Shown piece by piece: positions 42,948 through 51,223 of a stretch of 64,000 bases of DNA. Both the position numbers and the translations under genes were made by a program. Each line of letters begins with the position of its first letter. Positions within the stretch are counted from its first letter, which is position 1. Below the pieces are notes generated by a model that worked only from the letters and a program-made list of their open reading frames with translations, ran no database searches and was not told the origin of the DNA. Source of the DNA: Roseivirga sp. BDSF3-8 (GTDB lineage: Bacteria > Bacteroidota > Bacteroidia > Cytophagales > Cyclobacteriaceae); NCBI RefSeq assembly GCF_041449215.1, contig NZ_JBGNFV010000001.1, positions 5,597,001-5,661,000 of the forward strand. Reading direction: 5' to 3'.

Positions 42948-43535
42948 TTATATGCTTGCTTTCCAGTTTGAATAAAACCTTTTTCCTATTCTCAGGCTCT
43001 TCACCTGGAGTATCTTTCTAAAGCCAACCCTTTCAAGGCTCCTTTGATTTGCCTGATTCGTTGATGCTGTATATATCAGTCCCTGATGATAGCCTGCTTC
43101 TTTGAGTTCTTTCAGAAGGGTGCATATGACAAAGGGATTAATGCGTTTACCTTTGACCTTCTCATCCACACGGGTGTGATATATCATGAACTGCCCCTGA
43201 TTCAGGACCATGTCCTTTCCTGCAGGCTGCACAAAATGGGATCCGGAAGTTTGTACCCAGTGATAGCTTACGGCCTTATCATTAACCACCCCTAAATAAC
43301 ACAGATCTCCTCGTTTGAGTCTGCTTTCCGTCTTTTGTACAGGTACAGGCCATACTTCTCTTATCCTCTGCCCCTCACCTGGACGGAGCTTTGTAAGCTT
43401 TACAGGAATGCGCGGTTCAACCTCTGGTATTTCACTCAAATCATGTGAGTAAAAGTATTCGATATGAACAGAAGGTCTGATGCTCCCTGCCAGCTTAGAA
43501 ATATGCCTTAACATCTGATAGGCCCACACCTTCAC
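42948..43535 (-). CDS. GNAT-like acetyltransferase of the polysaccharide cluster
   Basis: A 195-residue protein. The C-terminal half has the order expected for a GNAT fold: LCYLGVVNDKAVSYHWVQTS, FMIYHTRVDEKVKGKRINPF (CoA loop form K-G-K-R), YHQGLIYTASTNQANQRSLE and RVGFRKILQVKSLRIGKRFY. The start is uncertain: ATG at 43535 overlaps the deacetylase gene by 41 bp, ATG at 43514 by 20 bp. Probably acetylates an amino sugar or a hydroxyl of the repeat; the exact substrate cannot be seen. Confidence 0.65.
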   Translation of the reverse strand: MKVWAYQMLRHISKLAGSIRPSVHIEYFYSHDLSEIPEVEPRIPVKLTKLRPGEGQRIREVWPVPVQKTESRLKRGDLCYLGVVNDKAVSYHWVQTSGSHFVQPAGKDMVLNQGQFMIYHTRVDEKVKGKRINPFVICTLLKELKEAGYHQGLIYTASTNQANQRSLERVGFRKILQVKSLRIGKRFYSNWKASI

Positions 43536-44481
43536 AGTTGTATTCCTTATTTAAGTAGTCAAAAATTCTATTTAAGCTATCAATATAGGCAATTTGTTCC
43601 TTCTCATTCTTTACATAGGGGCTGCCATTGATAAGCACCTCATTGCTGTGAAACATCATATTCAGCACTACTGGTTTGCCGCTGCCCTTATACCTTTCTG
43701 TGATCCAGTCGCACAGGCCTTTCATTTCTTCAAAGCTACTTCGATAGGGTCTGAACCAGCTGATGCCAGGTGCATATCCCAGCTTGGCCATTACCTTCTT
43801 ATGGAACTTTTTTTTATCCTCCAGCCGCCTGGTTAGTATGCCGGGAAGCCGGTCATAATAGGGGTTTCCGATGCTTACCGGCACCTGCAGTATGCTCATA
43901 CTGCCCTTTTTACGCATATCATGCCTGCTGGGATAATAGGGCTGTAAAGGGGCTCCCCAGTAATTACGCACTGAGCCTGTCTCAAAGTAATGGGTTTTAA
44001 AAGGGCTGACGGTGCTATCGACTGTATACCCCAGCTCCTGGAGAAACTGAAGGCCACGCTCTGTCATACCGAAACGCCCGGCACGGAAGCTGGTAGGAGC
44101 CTGACCAAACGTTTCTTTAAATAGATTTGTAAGGTTTTCCAGTTTTGCCTTTTCCACGCCGGCACTGTAATCCATCTGGATACGCTTGGTACGATCTGCC
44201 TCCCATACAGCTTCCGGCTCAATAAACTCGCTATGAAGGTGGGTGCCCAATTCGCAGTTGCCTGCCTTCTTCAGGGTATCAGCGCTAGCTTGGTCTCTAA
44301 TGATCTCCGGGCTCAGCAGATAGGTAGGCTTAATACCGTGTTCGTCGAAAAGGGGGGTATAAATACCAGGAACTGCCTCAGTAACTGACCGGAACTTCAT
44401 GGGTAGCTGTACCTTCCATCCAGGTCCCTTGTCACATTCTGTATCAATAGTAACGAGTATTAGTACTTTCGGCCCTTTCAT
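43495..44481 (-). CDS. Polysaccharide deacetylase-family protein
   Basis: A 328-residue protein of the NodB/carbohydrate esterase 4-like fold. The catalytic start LILVTIDTECDKGPGW carries the Asp pair; the metal His are in CELGTHLHSEFIEPEA; SFRAGRFGMTERGLQFLQEL is the arginine motif, and VLNMMFHSNEVL the last His motif. No signal peptide is visible, so it may act in the cytoplasm on lipid-linked sugars. It would remove N-acetyl groups, consistent with the nearby acetyl- and sulfotransferases acting on amino sugars (inference). Confidence 0.8.
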   Translation of the reverse strand: MKGPKVLILVTIDTECDKGPGWKVQLPMKFRSVTEAVPGIYTPLFDEHGIKPTYLLSPEIIRDQASADTLKKAGNCELGTHLHSEFIEPEAVWEADRTKRIQMDYSAGVEKAKLENLTNLFKETFGQAPTSFRAGRFGMTERGLQFLQELGYTVDSTVSPFKTHYFETGSVRNYWGAPLQPYYPSRHDMRKKGSMSILQVPVSIGNPYYDRLPGILTRRLEDKKKFHKKVMAKLGYAPGISWFRPYRSSFEEMKGLCDWITERYKGSGKPVVLNMMFHSNEVLINGSPYVKNEKEQIAYIDSLNRIFDYLNKEYNCEGVGLSDVKAYF

Positions 44482-44482
44482 A

Positions 44483-45574
44483 TTACCCTTTCATATTCCT
44501 ACCGAATGTAAGCAACCTCGTAGCAGCTACCCAGCCCTTCCTCCTTACTGACTGTTCATTTCCAGCGGTTATTTTTAAATAAGGCTCATGATATTCGGTA
44601 AACTGAGTTTTATAATGGCTTTCACCTCGCATAAAATTAAACTCGTCTATGCCAGCATCGGCAAAACACTTTTGCAAGGTGTGGTATAGTAAGAGCTTGC
44701 TGGGACTATACCATGCGTATTCTTTATCGAAGGCAGGAGAATAGTGGTACCAGGTCCGGTTATGGACCAGGTCTAACTGATAAGCCCAGGTATTTCCTTC
44801 ACCATCTTTTAGTACGGATAGCTTCACCCACCCCATTTTTTCATAATAGGGCAATATACCTCTAATAAGCTTAATCTTTTCAGGCTCCTCAAAAGAGCTT
44901 TTTTCACTTTTCTCTTCCCTCCTTTTATTAAAAACCTCTATAAAATCATCCAGAAACTGAACGATACCAGAGGATATTTCATCGTAATGGAGGGTAATCT
45001 CATTACGTTTTACACGATTAAGCCGGCCACGTATATCTCTGATCTTCTTATTGAACTCGGGAGTATAGTATTCCTCCCAAGACCCACTGGTATCGAGCGA
45101 GTAATACAGCCTTGAGATATCCGTTTCTGTATCCGGGAAGGCTTCCGCCAGCTTATCTGCAAATAGATAGGCTACTTTACAGTCCCGGGGAATGAAGCTC
45201 AGCTCCAGCTGTTCCCATTCCTGTTTATTATCATTAAACCAGGAGGCCAGGGCGCTGGCAACTATTTCTTCTTTACCTGGTGCAGCCGTTATATAGAAAA
45301 AATCTGCAGGGCCGCTACCCAGGTCAATCAGCTTCCTTATTTTAAAAAAACGTGTAGCACGCTTATATTCTACTCTCATAGGGAGACACCCGATAAGTTC
45401 ATCCCCATCCACAACGGAAAGCACCAGGTCATCACCACGTTGCTGGTAGGCCTGGCAATACTGGTCCAGCCATTGGGACCGCTGCTGGACGGAATGCTTC
45501 GCAGAAGCATCCAGCAAACGATCAAAAGCCTGTTTGTCAGTTTCTTCCCAACTATGTTTTATCACTCTGGTCAT
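44483..45574 (-). CDS. FemAB/CelD-like GNAT acyltransferase
   Basis: A 363-residue protein of the Acetyltransf_6 (BcsL/CelD, FemAB-like double-GNAT) kind, common in exopolysaccharide clusters. Features: LVLSVVDGDELIGCLPMRV in the first half; LDDFIEVFNKRREEKSEKSS and WVKLSVLKDGEGNTWAYQLD in the second, followed by WYHYSPAFDKEYAWYSPSKL and FNFMRGESHYKTQFTEYHEP, a family-typical ending. Such proteins are thought to attach acyl or amino-acid groups. One base separates it from the deacetylase gene. Confidence 0.78.
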   Translation of the reverse strand: MTRVIKHSWEETDKQAFDRLLDASAKHSVQQRSQWLDQYCQAYQQRGDDLVLSVVDGDELIGCLPMRVEYKRATRFFKIRKLIDLGSGPADFFYITAAPGKEEIVASALASWFNDNKQEWEQLELSFIPRDCKVAYLFADKLAEAFPDTETDISRLYYSLDTSGSWEEYYTPEFNKKIRDIRGRLNRVKRNEITLHYDEISSGIVQFLDDFIEVFNKRREEKSEKSSFEEPEKIKLIRGILPYYEKMGWVKLSVLKDGEGNTWAYQLDLVHNRTWYHYSPAFDKEYAWYSPSKLLLYHTLQKCFADAGIDEFNFMRGESHYKTQFTEYHEPYLKITAGNEQSVRRKGWVAATRLLTFGRNMKG

Positions 45575-45595
45575 ATACGACGATGCAATTCTGTA

Positions 45596-46912
45596 TCAGC
45601 GTTTATTATTGTATTCGGCTACTATCTCCAACATCCTTTTCACCTGCCTTCTACTATCTTCCTTTTCGGTAACGTATCTGATATTATCATCTGCCATTTT
45701 ACGGAGCTTTTCCTTATCCTGGCAGAGGGTGTGAAGGGTATCAGCAACCTGTGCGGGATCTTGATCTGAGACAAACAGGCTCCTGAAGCCATCTGCTTCC
45801 ATTAATCTGTATTCAGGTTGGTCCACCATTACAGGCACTCCACCCCGTGCTGCTCCTTGGATGATGCTGGAGGAGCGCATATCTTCCTTGGCCATCAGGT
45901 TCACAAACACATCAGAAATTCCCATCAGGTCAGACACTTCCTCAAGGCTGATCCGCTCCTGTATCAGATAGATGCTGTCTGTAAGGTTTTCACTATTCAG
46001 TCGGGCTACTGCATCATTCAGCGCCTGTTTATCATTACCTGCTCCTCCTAACAGTATACAGTAGTACTTTCCGGGATACTTCTTAACGAGGTCAATAAAG
46101 GTCTCAAGGGCGGTAAGTGCTCCCCAGCCTGGCCGGAACCTCCTTACATTGAGTATCACTTTCCTACCTGATGGAATACCCAGTTTGGCTTTCGTTTCCT
46201 CACGTGCAGGAGACTCCATTCTCTTGAACACAGACAGATCGACCCCCCAGGAAACAGGCTTAATTTTCTCTTCATCAAGGGAAAAGCGCTCTTTCAAATA
46301 TCCGGCGGCACTTTCGGCACTGGGCATTACCAGGTGGGCCTTACGGAGTACCCGCTTCATATACTGATGAGCAAAGAGGGATGTCTGGCTGTGGGTATAA
46401 ATATCGCCTCCAAAAGGAAAAATAACGACGGTTGACTGCTGATGGAAAAGCGATACACCACCGAAGGTAAAGGCTTCCTGTACATGCACAAAATCAGGTC
46501 TGATGTGCTTTAATGCCTCGGCTAACTGCCTGCCATATAGGTAAGGCCTTCTTACAGATGGAAGCCCGGACTCAAATACATAGTTCTCCCTGGCGTTTCT
46601 GTATTTTTTACCATCTACTTTGTAAGATAGCTTTTCCAACTTACGAATACGCCTTGCCTCTTTCTTCCACTTGCTTAACTGTCCTGGCTTAACGTATTCA
46701 TCGGTAGACGTAATGGGTATACCATTTGGGGCTACAGGGCCCTGGTAAAAATCAGGTACTGTCAGGATGAGTACTTCCTGAACATATGGTTTCCAGCTTT
46801 CCGCTAACTGGTAAGCGAATAAGCTATCAGGATTAGCAATCACCACGACCTTATCATGCAGGCGTTCTCCCCTACCGGATGCTTCCGGATGTATGTCTTC
46901 CTTACTCTTCAA
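45596..46912 (-). CDS. Glycosyltransferase family 4
   Basis: A 438-residue GT-B enzyme, the longest GT of the cluster. Segments: HDKVVVIANPDSLFAYQLAE at the start, RPDFVHVQEAFTFGGVSLF and VVIFPFGGDIYTHSQTSLFA, then donor-side RKVILNVRRFRPGWGALTAL and a last third in which the usual E-x7-E is altered (KEDMRSSSIIQGAARGGVPV). The changed donor motif makes it a divergent GT4 whose activity is less sure. Confidence 0.8.
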   Translation of the reverse strand: MKSKEDIHPEASGRGERLHDKVVVIANPDSLFAYQLAESWKPYVQEVLILTVPDFYQGPVAPNGIPITSTDEYVKPGQLSKWKKEARRIRKLEKLSYKVDGKKYRNARENYVFESGLPSVRRPYLYGRQLAEALKHIRPDFVHVQEAFTFGGVSLFHQQSTVVIFPFGGDIYTHSQTSLFAHQYMKRVLRKAHLVMPSAESAAGYLKERFSLDEEKIKPVSWGVDLSVFKRMESPAREETKAKLGIPSGRKVILNVRRFRPGWGALTALETFIDLVKKYPGKYYCILLGGAGNDKQALNDAVARLNSENLTDSIYLIQERISLEEVSDLMGISDVFVNLMAKEDMRSSSIIQGAARGGVPVMVDQPEYRLMEADGFRSLFVSDQDPAQVADTLHTLCQDKEKLRKMADDNIRYVTEKEDSRRQVKRMLEIVAEYNNKR

Positions 46913-46917
46913 AACAG

Positions 46918-48060
46918 TTACTGAATGGCTTTAAGGAGTAGTGTGGAAATATTTTCCTGCAAATCGCTATCAAGTTGACTGTGGAAAGGCAGGCAGAGGA
47001 TACGTTTACTCAGTCCGGTCGAAACAGGTGTCCTTCCTGTGTCCTGCACATAGTTAAGTGAGGAAAGGCATGGATAAAAATACCGGCGTGGAAAAATATT
47101 TGCGGCATTCATTTGTTTTTGAACCCTTAGGAGATCTTCCTCACTTTCAAACACCACAGGAAAGTAGCTATAATTATAGTCAGTCCCGGTCCTAATCTCC
47201 TGGTAGCTTACCTTTTCTGCAACTTTCTCCAGCAGTTTCTGGTAGTTTTTAAAAATGGTTTCTCTTTGATGGATGAGGTCCTTCATTTTCGGCAATAAAC
47301 ACAAGCCCATGGCCGCATGAAACTCACTGTTTTTACCATTTATGCCTAGCCCATAGAAATCTTCCTGGCCATTATGACCGAAGTTTCTCATGTAGCTCAT
47401 TTTATGATTTAACTCTTCATCTATAGTGGTGATTGCCCCCCCTTCTATAGTATGGAATAGTTTGGTTGCGTGGCAACTAAGGGTAGAGAAGTGTCCATAG
47501 CGAAACAGGCTCTCCCCTTTGTAGCGAACGCCATATGCATGTGCAGCATCGTAAATAATGCTGAGATTGTACTTCTCGGCAACTTGCTTTAAGCCTTCCA
47601 CATCACAGGGATTACCGAATACATGTGTGGCCATGATGGCCGTAGTACGGGGCGTGATAGCTTTTTCGACCTGTTGTGGATCAAGAGTAAAGGTTCCAGG
47701 CTCAATATCGGCAAATATGGGTGTGCAATTTTCCCATACCAGACTGCTGGTGGTAGCCACATAACTGAATGGTGAAGTGATTACCTCCCCTTTCAGGTCC
47801 AGCGCCTTGATTGCAATCTGAAGGGCGATGGTACCATTATTGAGGAATTTAAGATAGGGCACATCAAGCATAGCAGAAAGGTCCTCTTCCAATTGGGTAA
47901 CCAATGGCCCATGGTTAGTTACCCAGGCTCTATTCCAAATACCATTTAGAAATTGCTGATATTCTTCCTGAGGGGGTAAATAAGTTTTTGTTACCTGTAC
48001 AGGTTCCTCACTTTTCCATCCAGGGTTGTTAGCTATTGTATTATCCAATTTCCTGCTCAT
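46918..48060 (-). CDS. DegT/DnrJ/EryC1/StrS aminotransferase (second copy)
   Basis: A 380-residue PLP enzyme with Lys200 in LSCHATKLFHTIEGG, Asp171 in IIYDAAHAYG, and the N-terminal WVTNHGPLVTQLEEDLS. The HATKLFHTIEGG form is that of sugar 4-aminotransferases of the FdtB/VioA-like group (dTDP or UDP sugars). It is clearly different from the copy at 26777, so the polysaccharide probably contains two kinds of amino sugar, or one is made by each enzyme at different steps. Overlaps the sulfotransferase by 4 bp. Confidence 0.92.
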   Translation of the reverse strand: MSRKLDNTIANNPGWKSEEPVQVTKTYLPPQEEYQQFLNGIWNRAWVTNHGPLVTQLEEDLSAMLDVPYLKFLNNGTIALQIAIKALDLKGEVITSPFSYVATTSSLVWENCTPIFADIEPGTFTLDPQQVEKAITPRTTAIMATHVFGNPCDVEGLKQVAEKYNLSIIYDAAHAYGVRYKGESLFRYGHFSTLSCHATKLFHTIEGGAITTIDEELNHKMSYMRNFGHNGQEDFYGLGINGKNSEFHAAMGLCLLPKMKDLIHQRETIFKNYQKLLEKVAEKVSYQEIRTGTDYNYSYFPVVFESEEDLLRVQKQMNAANIFPRRYFYPCLSSLNYVQDTGRTPVSTGLSKRILCLPFHSQLDSDLQENISTLLLKAIQ

Positions 48061-48959
48061 TTATCTGCCACTACCCTTTTGAGTCGATTACTTAACGATT
48101 TCACAAACCATCTGAACTGGTGACTGTACTTAGAAGCAGCTCCTTCGTGCCACCAATCGGGCCCTGCATAATTAAGCTCAACAAGCATATCACCGGCTAT
48201 CTTATTGAAAATGAGCTTTTCTGTAGGGGAATACTCTTTTTTAAGGTCCTCTTTAACCGTGTCGCCGCTGGTAGGGAATGAAACCGGCTTATTACGAATG
48301 CTATTGGCTTCCACCCATTCTCTAACTTGCCTTTCAGTGTGGGGTAAACCACAAAAATCCAGCACAGTGGGCAAATGTTTTTCCCCATCCTCGAGCAGGT
48401 CTTCATAGCGGATCTCAAAAAAATCGCCTGTGTACTTACGGCCCTCACGTGCAGCCTTTATACTCTTTTTCCAGTATTTGATTGCTCTGGGCAGACTATC
48501 TGAACCAAAACCTGCCGTTTTGCGAACATTCACCAGGGAGAGTGCTACCTTACGCCCATCACGGATCAAATGGATCAGTTTTGCATTGGGAAACAGTTCT
48601 TTGATAAAATGAACATCGAATGCGTTCTGAGGATATTTCTCCACCACATGCGTAACATTATTACTTTCGACGTCAAGCACTTTTTGATATACCCTATCTA
48701 TAAAGTCAGCGGTAAATGCGTTGAACTCCCCGTCATTCCAGACGGCAGGCAGGCCATGGGGTATTCCCATTGCATTGGTTCCTTTTTCCTGGGTCCAAGC
48801 ATCATGTAGCGGACGCAGGTACTTATGAACCAGGGTGATCTCTGATTCGGCGGTTCCAACAGATGGGTGATTCCCCAGTATCTTCTGCAGCCAGGTAGTA
48901 CCACTTCTCGGACTACCTATAATGAAAACCATTTGCTTATCTGAGAGTATCTGACTCAT
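48057..48959 (-). CDS. PAPS-dependent sulfotransferase (second copy)
   Basis: A 300-residue sulfotransferase. The ATG at 48959, 4 bp after the exporter ATPase stop, is preferred to the frame start at 48989. The 5'-PSB loop is VFIIGSPRSGTTWLQKILGN, the 3'-PB site is LIHLIRDGRKVALSLVNVRK, and a KYPQNAFDVHFIKELFPNAK segment precedes it. It is only distantly like the copy at 38540 (different loop and length), so the two likely sulfate different positions. Confidence 0.9.
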   Translation of the reverse strand: MSQILSDKQMVFIIGSPRSGTTWLQKILGNHPSVGTAESEITLVHKYLRPLHDAWTQEKGTNAMGIPHGLPAVWNDGEFNAFTADFIDRVYQKVLDVESNNVTHVVEKYPQNAFDVHFIKELFPNAKLIHLIRDGRKVALSLVNVRKTAGFGSDSLPRAIKYWKKSIKAAREGRKYTGDFFEIRYEDLLEDGEKHLPTVLDFCGLPHTERQVREWVEANSIRNKPVSFPTSGDTVKEDLKKEYSPTEKLIFNKIAGDMLVELNYAGPDWWHEGAASKYSHQFRWFVKSLSNRLKRVVADK

Positions 48960-48963
48960 AACC

Positions 48964-50244
48964 TTAGCTTGTGATAGGGCTTTTGACAACTTCCCAATCC
49001 AATTTTGGTCTTAAGGGGCCTTTAGTACGTCCCATCCAGGCTCCTTCACCAGCCTCGCGCTGAACTATAGAGAACTGTACGGCTTGCTCGAGCTTATAGC
49101 ATAGATTACGGTAATCCGTAACGGCCAGTATGTTGAGGGCAAAATTACCTGAATTAAGAAAATGTGAAGGTACTGTACACTTAACGGTATGCACTCCCTG
49201 GGTATCAGGCATTGCGTCTACATTGTTGTCCATCCCTGTAGAAGTAGCAAAAAGTATATCATCCTCAAAAACCAACTGGATGTTTATATCGAGCCTTTGC
49301 CCGCTAATATATCTTTTGAAGGTTACCTGCAGTTCAATATCATCGTCCATGGTAATGGGGTCTTCTACTGCTCCCCCACTTCTCCTGGCCTCGACATTTA
49401 ATATTTTGACTGTCTCGTTACCCGGCGCTTTGTCTTCACTCCACTGCTGGCTATTACTGGACAGGTTACTCACACCGAGGTAGCGGGAGATTGCCTGCTC
49501 GACATCCCCGTCGAATACCTTTTGGCCTTTATTGAGCAAAATAGCCCTGTGACATAAGGACTTAACTGCCGTCATGTTGTGGCTCACGAAAAGTACGGTT
49601 CTTCCCGATCCAGCCACGTCTTTCATTTTGCCAAGGCACTTGCGTTGAAACTCCTGATCTCCTACAGCCAGTACTTCATCAATAATAAGTATTTCTGGCT
49701 CAAGATGGGCTGCCACACTGAATGCCAGGCGTACTTTCATACCGGAAGAATAACGCTTGATAGGCGTATCGATATGCTTTTTGACCCCGGAGAAAGCTAC
49801 AATCTCGTCGAATTTAGCATCCACCTCCGCCTTTTTCATGCCCAGCAGGGTACCATTCATGTAGACATTGTCCCGCCCGGTAAGGTCAGGATGAAAACCA
49901 GTGCCTACCTCGAGTAAAGAACTTACCCGCCCGTTGATCCGGATTTCGCCTTTAGATGGCAGGGTAATCCTGCTAAGGATTTTGAGAAGAGTACTTTTAC
50001 CAGCTCCATTATGACCGATAACACCAAGCACCTCCCCTTCATTACAATGAAAGCTGATATCCCGAAGGGCCCAAAATACGCTCTCCTCATTATCATCGAA
50101 ATGCTTTAAGCCTCGGAGGTTCCTGAAGTTCCTGATAGGGTATTTGAGTATAGAAGCTACCTGACCGGCGAGTGTATCGGCCCGCTTATCTTCCACTCCT
50201 ATCCTGTACCGCTTACTAATATTATCGACAGATATCGCTTTCAT
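48964..50244 (-). CDS. ABC polysaccharide exporter ATPase with C-terminal carbohydrate-binding domain (Wzt type)
   Basis: A 426-residue ATPase. Walker A GVIGHNGAGKSTLLKILSRI, signature IKRYSSGMKVRLAFSVAAHL and Walker B EILIIDEVLAVGDQEFQRKC are complete. After about residue 255 an extra domain follows (ILNVEARRSGGAVEDPITMD, LNSGNFALNILAVTD), the Wzt C-terminal beta-sandwich that in O-antigen exporters recognises the modified non-reducing end of the chain. It works with the permease 11 bp upstream to move finished polysaccharide across the inner membrane. Confidence 0.93.
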   Translation of the reverse strand: MKAISVDNISKRYRIGVEDKRADTLAGQVASILKYPIRNFRNLRGLKHFDDNEESVFWALRDISFHCNEGEVLGVIGHNGAGKSTLLKILSRITLPSKGEIRINGRVSSLLEVGTGFHPDLTGRDNVYMNGTLLGMKKAEVDAKFDEIVAFSGVKKHIDTPIKRYSSGMKVRLAFSVAAHLEPEILIIDEVLAVGDQEFQRKCLGKMKDVAGSGRTVLFVSHNMTAVKSLCHRAILLNKGQKVFDGDVEQAISRYLGVSNLSSNSQQWSEDKAPGNETVKILNVEARRSGGAVEDPITMDDDIELQVTFKRYISGQRLDINIQLVFEDDILFATSTGMDNNVDAMPDTQGVHTVKCTVPSHFLNSGNFALNILAVTDYRNLCYKLEQAVQFSIVQREAGEGAWMGRTKGPLRPKLDWEVVKSPITS

Positions 50245-50255
50245 CGCACTCCCGG

Positions 50256-51104
50256 TTATGCTACGTCTGCAAATGCAAACTGAGATTTATTAAAATAGCG
50301 TACGCCTATGATAAATATGAGCAGGCTAACAATGCCTGCTTCTGCCAGCAGCTCGACTCTGAGTGGCACCGTATGGATCATAACAGAGCGAAGACCTTCC
50401 AGAATACCTACCATAGGATTAAGCCCATAAACGTACTTAAACGCAACAGCATATTCCTGGGGCACCTTTTCTATCACTGTACTGTAGGGGAACACCACCG
50501 GGCTGGCATACATCAATAACTGAAGCATGAAGGTAAGGGCATGCTTTACATCCCGATAATTAATGGCCAGCGCGGAGAGGATCATTCCCAGACCAATGGT
50601 AAACAGAAATAATAGCAGGAAAATGAAAGGAAACAGAAAGAAGTCCGTAGTTATCTGTACATTATAAATAATAAATACAGGAATAAGTAACAAAAGACCA
50701 ATGGCCAGGTCCAACAGTTTGGAAATAACTGCCGAAAGGGGTAATACGATCCGTGGAAAATACACTTTTGAGATCATATTATAGTTGACTACCAAGCTAT
50801 TAGTCGCATCAGTCAACGCACCATTAAAGTAGGTCCAGAAGACGACCGTAGTAAAACTAAATAAGGTATAAGGAACACCGTCGGTTTTAATACCTGCAAC
50901 TTTTCCAAACACAACAGTAAAAATACCAGTAGTAAAGACGGGGAGAATGATTGCCCAGGCTATACCAAGTACAGATTGAGCATACTTTGCTTTTATGCCC
51001 CTGATGATTAAAAACTTAAGTAAATCCCTGTACTCCCTCAGTTCACGGAAGTTAAAAAAATTAGACCCCGCGGTAGGCCGGATGACTACTTCCTGCTGCT
51101 TCAT
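50256..51104 (-). CDS. ABC polysaccharide exporter permease (Wzm type)
   Basis: A 282-residue ABC-2 type membrane protein with about six helices: YAQSVLGIAWAIILPVFTTG, TLFSFTTVVFWTYFNGALTD, PLSAVISKLLDLAIGLLLLI and the final GIVSLLIFIIGVRYFNKSQF. The ATG at 51104 (MKQQEVVIRP) is preferred; the longer frame to 51170 crosses the promoter region. First gene of the 25-gene run; a canonical -7 box lies at 51148-51155. Confidence 0.92.
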   Translation of the reverse strand: MKQQEVVIRPTAGSNFFNFRELREYRDLLKFLIIRGIKAKYAQSVLGIAWAIILPVFTTGIFTVVFGKVAGIKTDGVPYTLFSFTTVVFWTYFNGALTDATNSLVVNYNMISKVYFPRIVLPLSAVISKLLDLAIGLLLLIPVFIIYNVQITTDFFLFPFIFLLLFLFTIGLGMILSALAINYRDVKHALTFMLQLLMYASPVVFPYSTVIEKVPQEYAVAFKYVYGLNPMVGILEGLRSVMIHTVPLRVELLAEAGIVSLLIFIIGVRYFNKSQFAFADVA

Positions 51105-51147
51105 ATTCAAAGTAAAAATGGCAAAATGCCATATTTTTAATACCCCG

Positions 51148-51155
51148 CAAAGGTA
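51148..51155 (-). promoter_or_regulatory. Candidate -7 box for the polysaccharide operon
   Basis: Minus-strand TACCTTTG, a canonical Bacteroidota TAnnTTTG box, about 44 bp before the permease start (leader of about 35 nt). A TTG lies upstream on the same strand but nearer than usual. Confidence 0.5.
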
Positions 51156-51195
51156 GTAGCCGCGAGTCAATTTACCGCGTGAAAGAGAAAATTCT

Positions 51196-51203
51196 TATAT
51201 TTG
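51196..51203 (+). promoter_or_regulatory. Candidate -7 box for the type IX-secreted protein
   Basis: TATATTTG matches TAnnTTTG 20 bp before the ATG at 51224, giving a very short leader. It is divergent from the polysaccharide operon box. Confidence 0.45.
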
Positions 51204-51223
51204 AAACAAAAAAGATGTAAAAT

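Noticed and set aside
51105-51170. N-terminal extension of the Wzm-type permease
   Set aside because: The extension crosses the canonical promoter box and is not like the usual permease N-terminus.
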